A stretch of DNA of 64,000 nt from Maea johnstoni (Eukaryota; Annelida; Polychaeta; Spionida; Magelonidae), in the NCBI GenBank assembly GCA_963942565.1, contig OZ012685.1:50958577-51022576 (forward strand), read 5' to 3'. This document shows positions 35,736 through 49,935 of the stretch, in pieces. The translations under genes were made by a program, and so were the position numbers. The notes beneath the pieces are model-generated. The model saw nothing but the letters and a program-made list of their open reading frames with translations. It was not told where the DNA came from and made no database searches. Within the stretch, counting starts at the first letter, position 1, and the number at the start of each line of letters is the position of its first letter.

Positions 35736-36477
35736 TGTTCCTAACCAAAACTCACGATTAACCATCTGCGACTCAAACAACTTCACTTTGGTAAGATATA
35801 CCTTTTTATCCTTCACTAGAAGAACTTTCTCTCCTTCACTTCAAGACTTACTTTTCCAGCCAGTCAGAGTTGTTTACGCCAAGCAGAGGAAGCAGCATGC
35901 AATACAAAATGAGTGCTGCCAGACTCGATCCCTCGACCTTTCATATTGCTTCCTCCGCGGATCATAACAGGTCCGCTAAGGCCCCTAATTTGCCTGGTGT
36001 GACCCGGGACACCCTGCACATAGCCACCAGTCATCTGACAACGCCAGAAATCCCCAAACGACGTGCCTTTGGCGAGAGATTAAGACTGGTAGGGAATACA
36101 GGATATTGCATTCTGAACGTCTGTCAATACGCTGATCCAAGATGGCGCCTACCCAATCATCCCACTGACCCGGAGAGGTGAGGGGAGCGTTTTTTACAAT
36201 CAAACCACTATTAGGTTGTGTGACCTGGCATTTGACGCAGACACATAAAGGCGATTAGCAAAACTTGGTTCAATCAGAACTCTGTTGTTCAGACTCCGTA
36301 GAGACCTACTAAAGCAATTCAAGGTTGATCCTACAGCACTGAGAAAACTGATCGTGAGAAGCTAAATCTGGGTTAAGAATAAAATAGCTGGCCGAACGAT
36401 ATGCTAGTTTAAGTTTCAATGCGCCACTTCCGGTTTAGAAAAGGGCCTTTGGACCGTATAGAAAAAGAAGATAATGA
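35736..36477. other. Intergenic, nothing recognised
   Basis: Open frames of 81-103 residues occur (35722-36181) but carry no recognisable motif, and no splice or start context supports them. Confidence 0.4.
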
Positions 36478-36780
<303 letters not shown>

Positions 36781-36782
36781 TA

Positions 36783-37030
36783 TGGCAGGGCATTTGTCAT
36801 GCTTAAAAAAAAGTGGCATAAAAACTTCCAAGTTCAATTTATAATGAATAATATCTGTGGAGAAAAAAACATCCCGGGGAGATTTTTGGGGCAAAAATTC
36901 ATTTTCATGCACGGAAATATCATTTTCATGCATGAACAATTCATTTCATTTTCGTGAATAGAAATGAAAATTTCCATACATGAAATTTTTATGCCACGCT
37001 TTTTTCATGCATGAAACTTTTCGTATGAGA
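36783..37030 (-). repeat. CATGCATG-family repeat, copy 5 (longest)
   Basis: Read on the - strand it begins ATACGAAAAGTTTCATGCAT, then GAAAAAAGCGTGGCATAAA and AATTTCATGTATGGAAATTT. The far end at 36783-36830 again carries GGCA...GTGGCATAAAAACTT. This gives the clearest pair of ends for the family. Confidence 0.6.
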
Positions 37031-37221
37031 GAAAGGGCTTTTCGTGATCGTGTCGAAAATCAAGGACATTTTTAATACTCTTTGCCTCTTAACTGTGAGT
37101 GTGTGGTACCAGCCCAGCTGTTAGGTACAACTTATTAACACACTAGATCAATACAGGCAGGGGATTGGAATAGGTAATGTTGCCACGTGACTAGATAAAC
37201 CATCCACTAACATTACAATTC

Positions 37222-37452
37222 TTAACCCATTAATGCTTTAGATTTCCTCCAGCAATTGTCGTCTGGATTTTGGATACTTTTAAGATTAACTTTGGAATTG
37301 AGAATGGTTTTACTAAGTTTTTGAAGATGAGTTGTAGATAATGTTCTGATTGACATTTCTCCTTCATATGTTTCCCTTACTATGCTTTCACCTTAAAGTT
37401 TTCATTAAAATCTTAAGGCTGCTTTTGGCCCTTGTGAGCGTTAATGGGTTGA
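37222..37452. mobile_element. TTAA-2 element, second locus
   Basis: TTAACCCATTAATGCTTTAG on the left and GAGCGTTAATGGGTTGA on the right, where the right TTAA has one change. Internal motifs AATTGTCGTCTGG and TTTGGCCCTTGTGAG parallel AAGTATCGTCTGC and TTTTGGCCGCTCTGA of the copy at 30314. Confidence 0.72.
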
Positions 37453-37630
37453 TATGCGTAAGTTTAACCTCATCAGGGCTCAACAGTACCCAGGTAGTCA
37501 GAAGAGGTAAGTTGTATACCAAGATCAGCTAGTCCCGCCAGGAGTACCGGTACTGGTTTCCCAGCCAATTTGATAGCAATTACCTAGTTTAACCTCGACA
37601 TAGAGACAATAAAAGAATCTTAATCTTTGA

Positions 37631-37635
<5 letters not shown>

Positions 37636-37728
<93 letters not shown>

Positions 37729-37923
37729 AACACACAATGTTAGCGTCTGTTTGTATATAGCGTACATAACGTGTGGTTCCGCTTCGCTATTTATAAAAAC
37801 GCTGTACTTTTTTCTTACTGTACTGGCGCTGTCAGCGGCGGCTACCGTCGCTAACATAAAGATACGCTATGATGCGTAAATTCTCCAATTCGCTATATTT
37901 GGGACACGCATCATATATGTGTT

Positions 37924-37994
<71 letters not shown>
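37636..37994. repeat. (TA)n array split by a 211-bp MITE
   Basis: TA repeats occupy about 37636-37720 and 37932-37994. Between them sits the inverted-repeat element described at 37721-37931. Confidence 0.9.
37721..37931. mobile_element. MITE with CTGTAGAACACA ends inside a (TA)n array
   Basis: TACTGTAGAACACA at the left and TGTGTTCTACAGTA at the right are exact inverted repeats bounded by TA. The interior is non-coding (GGCGCTGTCAGCGGCGG, GATACGCTATGATGCG). A right-end fragment of the same family is at 39069-39135. Confidence 0.85.
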
Positions 37995-37996
<2 letters not shown>

Positions 37997-38958
37997 TTTA
38001 TTGACTGTATGTAATACAAAGTGTACAAATATATGCATGAATGCACAAAATTATATAAACAAAAGAAAATTAAGAGTAGAAAATGTTAGTAGGCTAATAG
38101 GCTGAGGTCTGCGTATAGGAGCACAACATCAGTAGACTAATAGCTGAAATGGGAGTCATATTAAAATGCTCCAATAAATTTTGTTAGTATGAGTGGTCCA
38201 TAACTCAAAGGTGTCAGAGTGAAACCGATCAATGTAGGGGGCGATACTAGGTCTTGTTGCCAGGAGGTCGACCGGGAATTAATCCGGATCTACCCAACAC
38301 CTCTTCTCTGGTTTAGGACATATTCATAAATGTAGTTAATATGCCTGCCAGAAATGCTCCATAGTCTAACGAATACATCCCCATCATATTCGGCTGGGCA
38401 CTTCCCCAGACATATCAACATAACATCATGTACATTTGCATTAAAAACATTTTTAATTTCTGCATCCTCTTCTAATTCAGTGAACATTTCATTACGGAGT
38501 AGCTGTGTGCCCAGGCATTGCATAATAATATGGAATGCATCTTCTATACAATACGAATCACATAGTGTGCACATTCTGTTTACAGGAGTGAGACCTTTAA
38601 GTCTCACATCGTCGCATTTTAGAAGACTAGCATGGCATATTCTCCGAGCCATATTTTCGCAAATGTGCATCATTTCAGGGAATTTATTGGAAAGGGCCCA
38701 CCATGACAGGTAATTAGGTCTAGAACATACACGGATAATCAGATCAAGGTCTTTGTGTAGCCTAGCCTCTAGGCTCCAAAAAGTATCTTCTAGCGCCCAG
38801 CCCCTTTCCCACACCATTCTCATCCACACTTCTTTAGGAAAGACGTGACCATATAAAACCATATTTCTAACCTCATTACTGAGGTTAAAAATATCGGCTA
38901 CGTGAAGCAGGTTGGAGACAACACTCCAGTCTTCTGAGAGATCATCATGTTCAAAAGC
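37995..38958 (-). mobile_element. LINE 3' fragment: RT C-terminal region, same family as 59686-62432
   Basis: An open - strand frame (stop at 38290) of about 222 residues aligns with the C-terminal part of the LINE at 59686-62432. Shared landmarks are WALEDTFW / WELDDIYW, ICENMARRICHAS / ICETMARLVCHAS, a C-x2-C-x9-H-x4-C knuckle (MCTLCDSYC...FHIIMQC) and an ending with R..R.G.G. The 3' end (TTATTGAC on the + strand at 37997-38004) also matches. It is truncated at its 5' side, with no RT catalytic boxes, and is bounded on both sides by (TA)n arrays. The open frame from 38976 begins inside the TA repeat, so its apparent start is not real. Confidence 0.82.
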
Positions 38959-38990
<32 letters not shown>

Positions 38991-39005
38991 TTATATATAT
39001 ATATA

Positions 39006-39064
<59 letters not shown>
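38959..39064. repeat. (TA)n microsatellite
   Basis: TA repeat with CATA and TTTA interruptions directly against the truncated LINE end. Confidence 0.95.
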
Positions 39065-39915
<851 letters not shown>

Positions 39916-39986
39916 CACACGCATATATATCTGAAATAACACAATCACCATACACTGACTTGACATTTAGCCAAATTATTTGTCTA

Positions 39987-41558
39987 AGGGTGAGGTTCCA
40001 CATCGAGCTGGCTGGAATTCGACCAGTTTGCAAAAATTCGCTAAAAGTCGAATGCGACACGTAAAATTGTCGTGGGGTTAGGCATTTTTAGGCGTGTCGA
40101 ATGCGATGTGGAATCGCTAAACGTCGCATTCGACGTGTTAGAAGTCGAAAGGTCGAAAACGGTTGTGCGAACGCACGAAAGACTTGTCGAATGCGAGTTT
40201 ATGCAAATTTCCTGGTTGATTGACAGGTTAGGTCGAATGCGACTTTCCAAAAGTCGCATTTGACAATTAAATTCGCATTCGACACTTCAAAAGTCGCATT
40301 CGAAGAATAAAAAGTCGAATGTGACTTTTATAAATTCGAATGTGACTTGCAGATTGTTGTCACATTTGACCTTTTAAAAGTCGAATGCGACATTGGATTA
40401 GTCGGATGCGACAATAAAATGTCGAATGCGACCAAAAAAGATGTCGAATGCGACATTATTTCTTCGCATTCGACATGGAACTGGTCGCATTCGAAATTTA
40501 GATATGTATCTATCTATCTATCTATCTAGATATCTATCTAGATATCTATCTAGATATCTATCTATCTAGATATCTATCTATCTAGCTCAAGGGATTGACT
40601 TATTGATGATATTTCCGTGGACAAACGCTGGGAAGCCATCCGTGTAATTAGTGTTGTCATATCTACGAAATATACATCTAACGTTTTTCAGTCCAGTGCG
40701 CTTGGTCACAGTAGGACTTCTATCTATCTAGATATCTATCTATCTAGATATCTATCTATCTATATATCTATCGATCTACATATCTATCTGTCTATCTAGA
40801 TATCTATCTATCTAGATATCGAGGTATCGAGATATCTATCTAGATATCTATCTAGATATCTATCTAACTATATCGATATATATATATCTATCTATCTATC
40901 TAGATATCTATCTAGATATCTGTCTATCTATATCGATATCTATCTATCTATCTATCTAGATATCTAGATATCTATCTAGATATCTATCTAGATATCTATC
41001 TACCTAGATATCTATCTAGATATCAATCTATATATCTAGATATCTGGATATTTATCTAGATATCCATCTAGATATTTATATAGATATCTATATCAATATC
41101 TATCGAGATATCCAGATATCTATCTAGATATCTATCTAGATATCTATCTAGATATTTATATATATATATCTATATCAATTTCTATCTAGATATCCAGATA
41201 TCTAGATAGATATCTGGATATTTATATAGATATCTATATCAATATCTATCTAGATATCCAGATATCTAAATAGATATCTAGATAGATATCTATCTAGATA
41301 TTTATATAGATATCTATATCGATTTCTATCTAGATATCCAGATATCTAGATAGATATCTAGATATTTATATAGATATCTATATCGATATCTATCTAGATA
41401 TCAAGATATCTAGATAGATATCTATCTAGATTGATATAAAGATATATATCTAGATAGATAGATATCTAGATAGATATATATCTAGATAGATATATATCTA
41501 GATAGATATATATCTAGATAGATAGATATCTAGATAGATAGATAGATAGAAAGATATC

Positions 41559-41605
<47 letters not shown>

Positions 41606-42162
41606 AGATAGATAGATATAGATATCTAGATAGATATCTAGATAGATAGACAGATAGATAGATAGATAAATAGATAGATATAGATAGATAGATATAGATA
41701 TCTAGATAGATATCTAGATAGATAGACAGATAGATAACCACAATAATCAACTTATCGAATGGGTAAGTTTATTTTGCTCATTCGATTTCAAAGAAGTCGA
41801 ATGCGACTTTAAAAAAGTCGCATTCGACTTCCCAGATGTCGCTTTCGACTTTATGCAAATGAGGAACTGGGAGTTAACTCATTAGCATATTGGCAAAGTC
41901 GACTCCGCGCGAATGCGCCAAAATAACGATGTTGGGGCCTTCCCAACCGTTTGGAAGGCCCCAACTTGCGAATGCGACTTTTGATTTTTGAATTCGACTT
42001 TTCATTTTTCGCGCCAAAAACAAGGTCGAATTTGATTTGCCGAACTTAGGTACAAAAGTCGATTGCGACTTTTTCTAAACGTCGAATTCGACTCAAAAAC
42101 CTCATTACCATATCATTTGCATAAAGTCGCATTCGCACGGGCTCGATGTGGAACCTCACCCT
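39987..42162. mobile_element. 2.2-kb foldback element with GTCGAATGCGAC arrays and 22-bp terminal inverted repeats
   Basis: The exact 22-bp ends AGGGTGAGGTTCCACATCGA+GC (39987-40008) and its complement (42141-42162) bound the unit. Inside, the left arm (40040-40500) holds about 17 copies or near-copies of the 12-mer GTCGAATGCGAC in both orientations, and the right arm (41775-42135) about nine more. The centre is a GATATCTA satellite whose repeat strand reverses midway. Octamer-like ATGCAAAT occurs at about 40200 and 41855, with its complement near 42115. A GTTGGGGCCTTCC hairpin lies near 41932-41966. No open reading frame of note was found. It fits a foldback-type non-autonomous transposon; the family is not recognised. 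Confidence 0.78.
40500..41740. repeat. TATC/GATA satellite with reversed polarity
   Basis: About 1.24 kb of TATCTA/GATATCTA repeats. The left half runs as TATCTATC on the + strand and the right half as GATAGATA, so the array is itself a giant imperfect palindrome. A 130-bp non-repetitive island (about 40588-40720) interrupts it. Confidence 0.92.
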
Positions 42163-42784
42163 AAGAAGATATAAATGAGCTTTTCCACAAAGGACAGATC
42201 AGTGCACTTGCTCACGGATCTAAGGAAGATCGTCATATCTCTTTCAGGTGTAATGTGAAATCATATTAATGATATCAAGATGTTCGCATAGTTACACACA
42301 AGACTTAACGTGTCAAACAGTGCAATGTGATGATCAATTGAACAGACCACTGAGGCTTCTCCATTGATCCTTCAAGGAAATCTACAAGTGTGCCAATCTG
42401 CACTCGATGACCTCTGCCCGTGAATCGTGCGCTAGTCACTGCATGCGTAAAAAGGCGTTTTCATGGGTGGTTTGCACGAATAGTCTTAAACAAGGAATAG
42501 AGATACACGACACGTACAGACAAATCTTAGGTTTCTTTTGAGTGATTTTGTTCAAAAAGGTGTATTTTTTGCTGCCTAATTTTAAGTGCATAGAGAGGCA
42601 TAACAGAACATTCGGTTCACTAAAAATTATTTTCTTTTTTTTTAAGTTGTTTGTTTCCTAATGGCCATATCCTCGTTGCTTGAATAAGGATAAACCCCGA
42701 GGACAGTATAATAAGACATGTTGAATTAATTATTGATCAACTGGCCAATAGTTTGGCCAATAGTTTCTATGCTCTTAGTGTGAT
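42163..42784. other. Intergenic, nothing recognised
   Basis: Non-repetitive sequence without recognisable coding content. Confidence 0.5.
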
Positions 42785-43452
<668 letters not shown>

Positions 43453-43800
43453 TATAGCATTGTTATCATTATTTACCCTGTTTACATCAAAGCATACAGC
43501 TTATCGGAGCGCACCCGTTATATGACCCCAACCAAGTTCCCCTTGTTAAATCGTCACACGTACTGAGTGAACCCTCTTGCTATAAATGCACTTTAATCAT
43601 GAACATTCACGTAAGAGGATTTTATGGCTGATTCGTTTAATGCAAGTGCGTTCCTGAGATTCGGTTAATCCGGTTGTAGGAATGCACATAACATCATATT
43701 GACATTCTGCTGTGCAGTTGGTTTAACGGAGGCGTCATGTATGAAACATCACATAAGGCAGATGTTGCTAATTCAGGGTTAAGGTATTCAGTTTATAGTC

Positions 43801-44000
43801 NNNNNNNNNNNNNNNNNNNNNNNNNNNNNNNNNNNNNNNNNNNNNNNNNNNNNNNNNNNNNNNNNNNNNNNNNNNNNNNNNNNNNNNNNNNNNNNNNNNN
43901 NNNNNNNNNNNNNNNNNNNNNNNNNNNNNNNNNNNNNNNNNNNNNNNNNNNNNNNNNNNNNNNNNNNNNNNNNNNNNNNNNNNNNNNNNNNNNNNNNNNN
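43801..44000. other. Assembly gap, 200 N
   Basis: Exactly 200 N. The round length suggests a placeholder, not a measured size. Copy B begins 734 bp after it, which matters for interpreting the duplication. Confidence 1.
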
Positions 44001-44733
44001 AAACAGAAATGGGAAGGAACGCTCAATAAGAATATTGGTCACGACATCATAGAGAATAGTTTTAATGCTAAAACAACTTTTAAAGAAGGTGCATATTGTA
44101 AATATTTCCAATTTAACCTCTTTCACAGTCGTACAGCTACAAATGATAAGTTACTTAAGATGAATTTGATAGATTCCAATGTATGTAAAATATGTCAAAT
44201 AGAGGTCGAAACGATCAGACACACCTTTATATATTTTGTTTTTATGTTGTAGAATTATGGAAACAGATCGAAAAATGGCTAAGAAAGAGTTTGAGGGAAA
44301 AAGTTAAATTAGACGACATCGATAAAATATTTGGAAAAAACTCAGGTAAAGGAATAATCAATAAGACTATATTGTTCACCAAAATAGCGATCTTTAATAA
44401 TAGAAAAACTGGTAGAAATCATAGCTTAAATGAAGTCAAAAGATTACGATATAAGCAAATGTGTACAGAAGAATATCAAGCAGAAATTAACCAAACCGAA
44501 GATGTCTTCTGGGCAATATGGGGGGAATTATATTTCGAACTCACAGACTTATTTTTAAACTAACATGTGAAGAGGGCTGCTTAATAATGGATTAAATACC
44601 AATAGAAATTCGACTCCATTATTACAGGCAATATAACTAGATGCGCATTGTATACATTGAGACCATTGTTTGACTTTTTATATTGATGCCTATGGAAAAA
44701 TAGAAAACAGAATGTTTTGCAAAATTTAAGAAA
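44001..44733 (+). mobile_element. L1/Tx1-like LINE, C-terminal end and 3' UTR
   Basis: The frame opening at the gap reads KQKWEGTLN and then FQFNLFHSRTATNDKLLKMN, followed by the knuckle VCKICQIEVETIRH. A frameshift near 44210-44250 moves the continuation into the next frame (LWKQIEKWLRKSL ... FWAIWGELYFELTDLFLN, stop at 44563). This C-terminal architecture is that of L1/Tx1-group elements. About 170 bp of 3' UTR follows and ends in an A-rich stretch (AAATTTAAGAAAAAATTATA) exactly where homology to copy A begins. The 5' part is lost in the gap. Confidence 0.8.
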
Positions 44734-47162
44734 AAATTATATGAGACAACTCAAATATTACTTACTCAACATAAAACATAAAAGCCTGTGCTATTTGCTC
44801 AACTAATCAATTGGCGGGATAATTGAGAATAAAATGCAAATCTGATCAAATTATCTTTTTACCTTTAATCGTTCATTTTACGCTCTAATGTGTATCGCAT
44901 TACTTCTCAAACCACAGAAATAACACGATAATGGCCTCTATTTTTATAACACTTACACAAACATCCGTATTTCATATAGCAGAATTCGATTTCTATAAAT
45001 GAATAATAAACCAAGCGTTTCTATTACGTTAACAAAACATGGGCTAACAATATTATTGCAATGCTATGTAAAGCTGCTGGAAAACATTATTGATATTGAT
45101 TAGTTTTTTTAAAAGTCATTGAGAAAAATGCAATATTGTGGCGGCTAATGGTGATATAATTGTATTTTTGCTGTTATTTGAGACATGCTGCCAGGAGAAG
45201 AGCTATCGTGTTTGTTGAGTGTTGGTTATGAGTAGGTGGTGCAGGTTTGCTAAGCCCTCTTCTGTCCCCCACTTGTTATTGCAGTGTTGTGCAACATGCC
45301 GTTTGACATGGGAAGAAGTGGATCCCCAGACATCGAGCTTGTGCATTCTCTATAGCAGTAGTGTACATGATAAGCTAATCACACTGTATAATGCAAAAGA
45401 AAGAAGAAAAGTCCAACAAGAAATCTTCCTGACGCCCACGAGACCAGATGTGCATGGATTTCTTTTTTAACGATATGGGACACAAAACATTTTATGGTTA
45501 ATTGACACAATAATAATGTGAAACAAGCATCATATATCGTTTTGACCATTTTATCGGTTGGCTGTTATCTATTTATTACTTCGATAATATAACTTCAAAA
45601 GGCAATTTCTCATCCGTGATAATATCGTACTGTTATAGCTAGAATGGACAGCGAAACGCGATATTTACCTTTCATAAAAATCATGCAATCTCAAATATAA
45701 TAAAACAGTTGTAAAATCCAAATGCCTCAACAGACAACAAATGAAATCTTTCAATGGAAATTGCCTCCGTAACCTTTTCATCGTTGTTTCATGTCTTATA
45801 AGAAATTTAACATGTAATAAATATTTATACTATGCGAAAGTACCAGGTGAACCTAGGTCTTCTCCGTCAGTAGAGTGCATGGTCTATCCATGCATAACCT
45901 TTCATTCGACAAAAAAGGCCAAAAACGCACAGATTGTATCCAATGTGCTGGTGGTGGCTAGTTTTGCCAGCACAAACTTATGCCCCAAAACGGAAAATGA
46001 CTGAAACCCTGACATATTGACACTTATCCGAGGGAACTCAGCGAGAGATTTCCAATGAATACCAACATGACAGCATTTAGATGATTCACAAAAATCGTTG
46101 CATTTTTGTGCTTTGGACAAAAGTGATGTCTTGGCATTAGAAGGGTTATGGTAAGCTACTTCTCAATCGGCCGATAGATGTCGCTAGAGTAGAAAGTGAT
46201 GGAACCGGAAGATCGAACAAGAAAAAGGACGGGTCGTGAGTGGTAGCGCCCTCTATACTTAAAATTGTGAAATACATACTCGTAAGGTTTCCAGAATCAA
46301 AGTGCACAGGATACTTCCCATGAGAGTTAAGCTTTTTGGTGTTGCGTAATATTCCGTATTCAACACGCATCAGGCAGGATACTATTGGTGCCGAACGGAA
46401 AAACGACTCAAACGTGAGTAAATGCTATTAAAACCCCTTGCATGACGAAGCCAGGTGTGACAATGCAAATATGCAAATTGACTTCTGGGGACAGTAGGTA
46501 GCGAAGGTAATCTTGCTGTTTGACACGAAATCACATTAGCATCTTTCTCGGAAAAGCTTGGCTTTGCTGTTAGCTCAATCAGATGCTGTTGATTTGCCTA
46601 AGGGGTAGCCCTGGCGCCGCACCGGAGGTGTTCTTCGACCTAATGCATATTAAACACAATTGAACTGAATGTCAAAGCGATCTGTTTTGTAAGGAGGCTT
46701 TTAAAATACATACCCAGAGTAGGGGAAGAAAACGATTGGTAGTTACAAAAGAGAATATACTGTAAGTTCGAAAAGAATTGCGTTAGTTTTATTTTTGCGT
46801 ATTTTAGCGTTTAGCATCGGACGCAAAATTAAAATTCGCAATGATTAGTGCGGCCACTTTAAGTGTATAGCTGGAACTCCATGTTGCGGCCAAACGCAAA
46901 GTTAAAAAAATAAAAACAAAATTCGCAAAATTCGCAAAATTTACTCTACACAATCTTTTGTGAATCTACAGTATATCTCCCTATCTTTCACTCATTATCA
47001 CGACATGTCTTCCTTATCTACGGGCATCTGTATAGGATCTTGATTCCTGCTCCGTATACATGCTCTGCACGCAATCTGTCAAGGCGTACATGTAATACTT
47101 AAAGTTTACCTTTTTCGATGATTCTCCAAGTGAAAACCCCGACCTATCTTAAATGCATTTAT

Positions 47163-47309
47163 GTACTGTCCCGTACGGAAGGTTTTATGCATGAAAATAT
47201 CTTGGCATGAACATTTCCCTTTAATGCACGGAAATCTAATTTTTTTTATTCACGAAAATGGAATTTTAGTGGATAAATTTTCATGCATGCAAGGAAAAAA
47301 CATTCGTAA
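47163..47309. repeat. CATGCATG-family repeat, copy 6 (copy B)
   Basis: CCGTACGGAAGGTTTTATGC then ATGAAAATATCTTGGCATG and TTTTCATGCATGCAAGG. It is the counterpart of 13231-13400. Confidence 0.6.
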
Positions 47310-47374
47310 AGTCTTCTGTTTATTCTTTTATTCAACTCTGACTATGAAAGTCTGAAGTTGTTTCATAAGTGGCT

Positions 47375-47462
47375 GCCCTGATAGCTGAGTGTTCAAAGAT
47401 GTTGACAATGCATAGGTTCCAGTCCCAGCCACGGCATGTGGAAAGAGAACCAGTGACTTACG
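47375..47462 (+). mobile_element. SINE-1 head remnant (copy B)
   Basis: GGCTGCCCTGATAGCTGAGT and GGTTCCAGTCCCAGCC match the A counterpart at 13459-13612, but the body is cut after AACCAGTGACTTACGG. Confidence 0.65.
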
Positions 47463-47469
47463 GTTATAT

Positions 47470-48095
47470 GGCAAGCATTTTGAGAGTTTATTAGGCATTA
47501 TTTAGTATTTGAAAATATCTATTAATGTTTATAAATAATTACAAATATAAATAAATGATTTACAAATATTAGAAAATAATAATAAATACTAGAAAATAAT
47601 TTCCAATATTTGTGATTGATTTATCAGTATTAGAGAAGCATGCACACTCCTAAATACAAGTAAATCATTTCTTAGTTTTTAAAATTCATTTTCTAGTATT
47701 ATAAATCATTTTCTAATATTTGTAAATGCAGTCATTTATAAATACTAGAAAATGATCTATTAATATTAGAAAATGATTTATTGGTATTTGGTAATGCTTA
47801 AAGGGCAAATGCACCATCATGATGATTTAGGTTCAAAATGTGCCTATACCTGTCACCTTTCGAATAAGACCACCCGCAAGTCTGTCCTCCTCAGCACTCC
47901 TCAGGTATGGCTTATGAAAGTTAGTAAAAAAACTGGCCTGAGTCTGGGTATAGAGGCTGACATTATCAGAAGTGGTGCTTAGGAAATGACTGCCAGCACT
48001 GCTTCTGATTGGTCGAGAGATATCAGTGGCAGTCACTTCCAGCCACTGATATCTCTCAACCAATCAGAAGCAGTGCTGGCAGTCACTTTTTGAAG
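47470..48095. repeat. AT-rich repeat block plus foldback, copy B only
   Basis: 47470-47800 is built of AAATACTAGAAAATGATT-type motifs in both orientations. At 47988-48087 lies an almost perfect palindrome: AGTGCTGGCAGTCACT with TCTGATTGGT..GAGAGATATC and their complements around a short loop. Copy A has unrelated sequence in the corresponding interval (13872-14165). No coding content was seen. Confidence 0.65.
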
Positions 48096-48470
48096 TGTGG
48101 GTATAAATAGGTCAATCTTCAACTTTTGTCATTCCTGTGTCTTTCTTTATATGCAGTTGAGCTAAACCATCAGGGCTCTCAGGAACACGGTAACCGATGT
48201 TAACAATAGGCGATTAGGGAAATGAGAAATTTACGTTATGACTTCACTAATTGTCTAATTAAAGATGCGCCTGTGGTGCTTTTAATCATGGAGAGTTATG
48301 TAACGACACACATCGGTTTGATCTCTCCTGCAACATTTATAAAGGAGCAGTGCTTAGAATATCTGGGAATGGGGTCGTCTTATTGTCTTCATCGGGTGTG
48401 CTTAGCAATGCTGTTAGTAGGATAATATTATAAAGGAACCTTTCATAAACTACTACCATATGAGGATATA

Positions 48471-48880
<410 letters not shown>

Positions 48881-48893
48881 ATGTTTTTCTCAT

Positions 48894-48903
48894 AGATAGA
48901 TAA

Positions 48904-48946
<43 letters not shown>
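48894..48946. repeat. (GATA)n microsatellite, intact in copy B
   Basis: About 13 tandem GATA units. In copy A only a few units remain and the array is interrupted by MITE-1 copy 3 and a foldback element (15147-15612). Confidence 0.95.
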
Positions 48947-49674
48947 CTCTTTATTACAAGTCGGTACTGAGTTAAACATCGTAAACACGAGCTGCCAGGG
49001 CTATTGGCCGAATACTAGTTTGATATTCATAATGAAAATTTGATATTCTTAGAACACTTAGCTTTACATGAAAAACTTGAAACACCTAATGCTACTTGTT
49101 GTGTTCCTTTTAAATTATTGAATATGAAAATAAATGTATGGTATTATCCTTTTTGGTAATTAGAACAATCCACTTCACTAATTATGTCATTGTTTTCCTA
49201 TTATATCTCGAAGCATTAGTATGATGGGTATTGTGTTTAGCGAAGCAGAAAAGTCATTACCGTACTTTTCATTTATAAGTGTAGTAATATCCGTTCTGGG
49301 ATATTCTAATAGTAAAGTCATTATTTCTCAAAACAATGAACTTGGAGAAAATGCTATGAGCACGAAACATGCCGGTAACAGGCATCGTAATATCCGTGGA
49401 ACATTATGTTTAGAATTGTTTAAATCTGTAGTGCTGCAAAAAATGCAGAGAAAATCATGACATGGTACAATTTGTTCTTTAAATAACATTAAAATACCGA
49501 CACTGCAGGATATTTACTAGCGTTAGCACTCCCATAAATCGTTTAGTAAAAGCAATATACATAACATTGCCAAACTACACTAATAGGGAACCCGGAAACG
49601 GAAATACGTCACAAATGGATAAGCTGAAGAAGAAACTCATAAAATACATTATGGAACCATGCTTCTCTAGTCCT

Positions 49675-49935
49675 TAGTGCCAACATTTAGTTTCTGTACG
49701 AAATGCCCGGGCAACCCGGGCATAAGTCACGACCGCACGACCGATTGCCCCCCAGTTTCATGTGCATGGATGCATGTGTGACCTCATAACATCTCACCGT
49801 AGATTCGATACGCAAACAACGTTGGTCATTGATGTGCTTGACTTAAATTTTGACATCATATCCATGTGGTTTTGTACAACCATGCATTGACAAAGGTCCG
49901 GTCGACTGGTGCAGGAATTAAATGTCTGTTCTGTA
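49675..49935 (+). mobile_element. MITE-1 copy 11, copy B only
   Basis: TAGTGCCAACATTTAGTTTC to GTGCAGGAATTAAATGTCTG. The flanks ACCATGCTTCTCTAGTCCT and TAATCCGTTCTAGTTGGG match copy A around 16605-16650, which lacks the element. Confidence 0.88.

Noticed and set aside
35722-36203. Possible small gene (open frames of 72-103 residues)
   Set aside because: No recognised motif, no splice context and no conserved copy elsewhere in the window.
38959-38976. Methionine start of the 38290-38976 frame
   Set aside because: It lies in the (TA)n array; the LINE homology begins after it, so the apparent start is an artefact of truncation.
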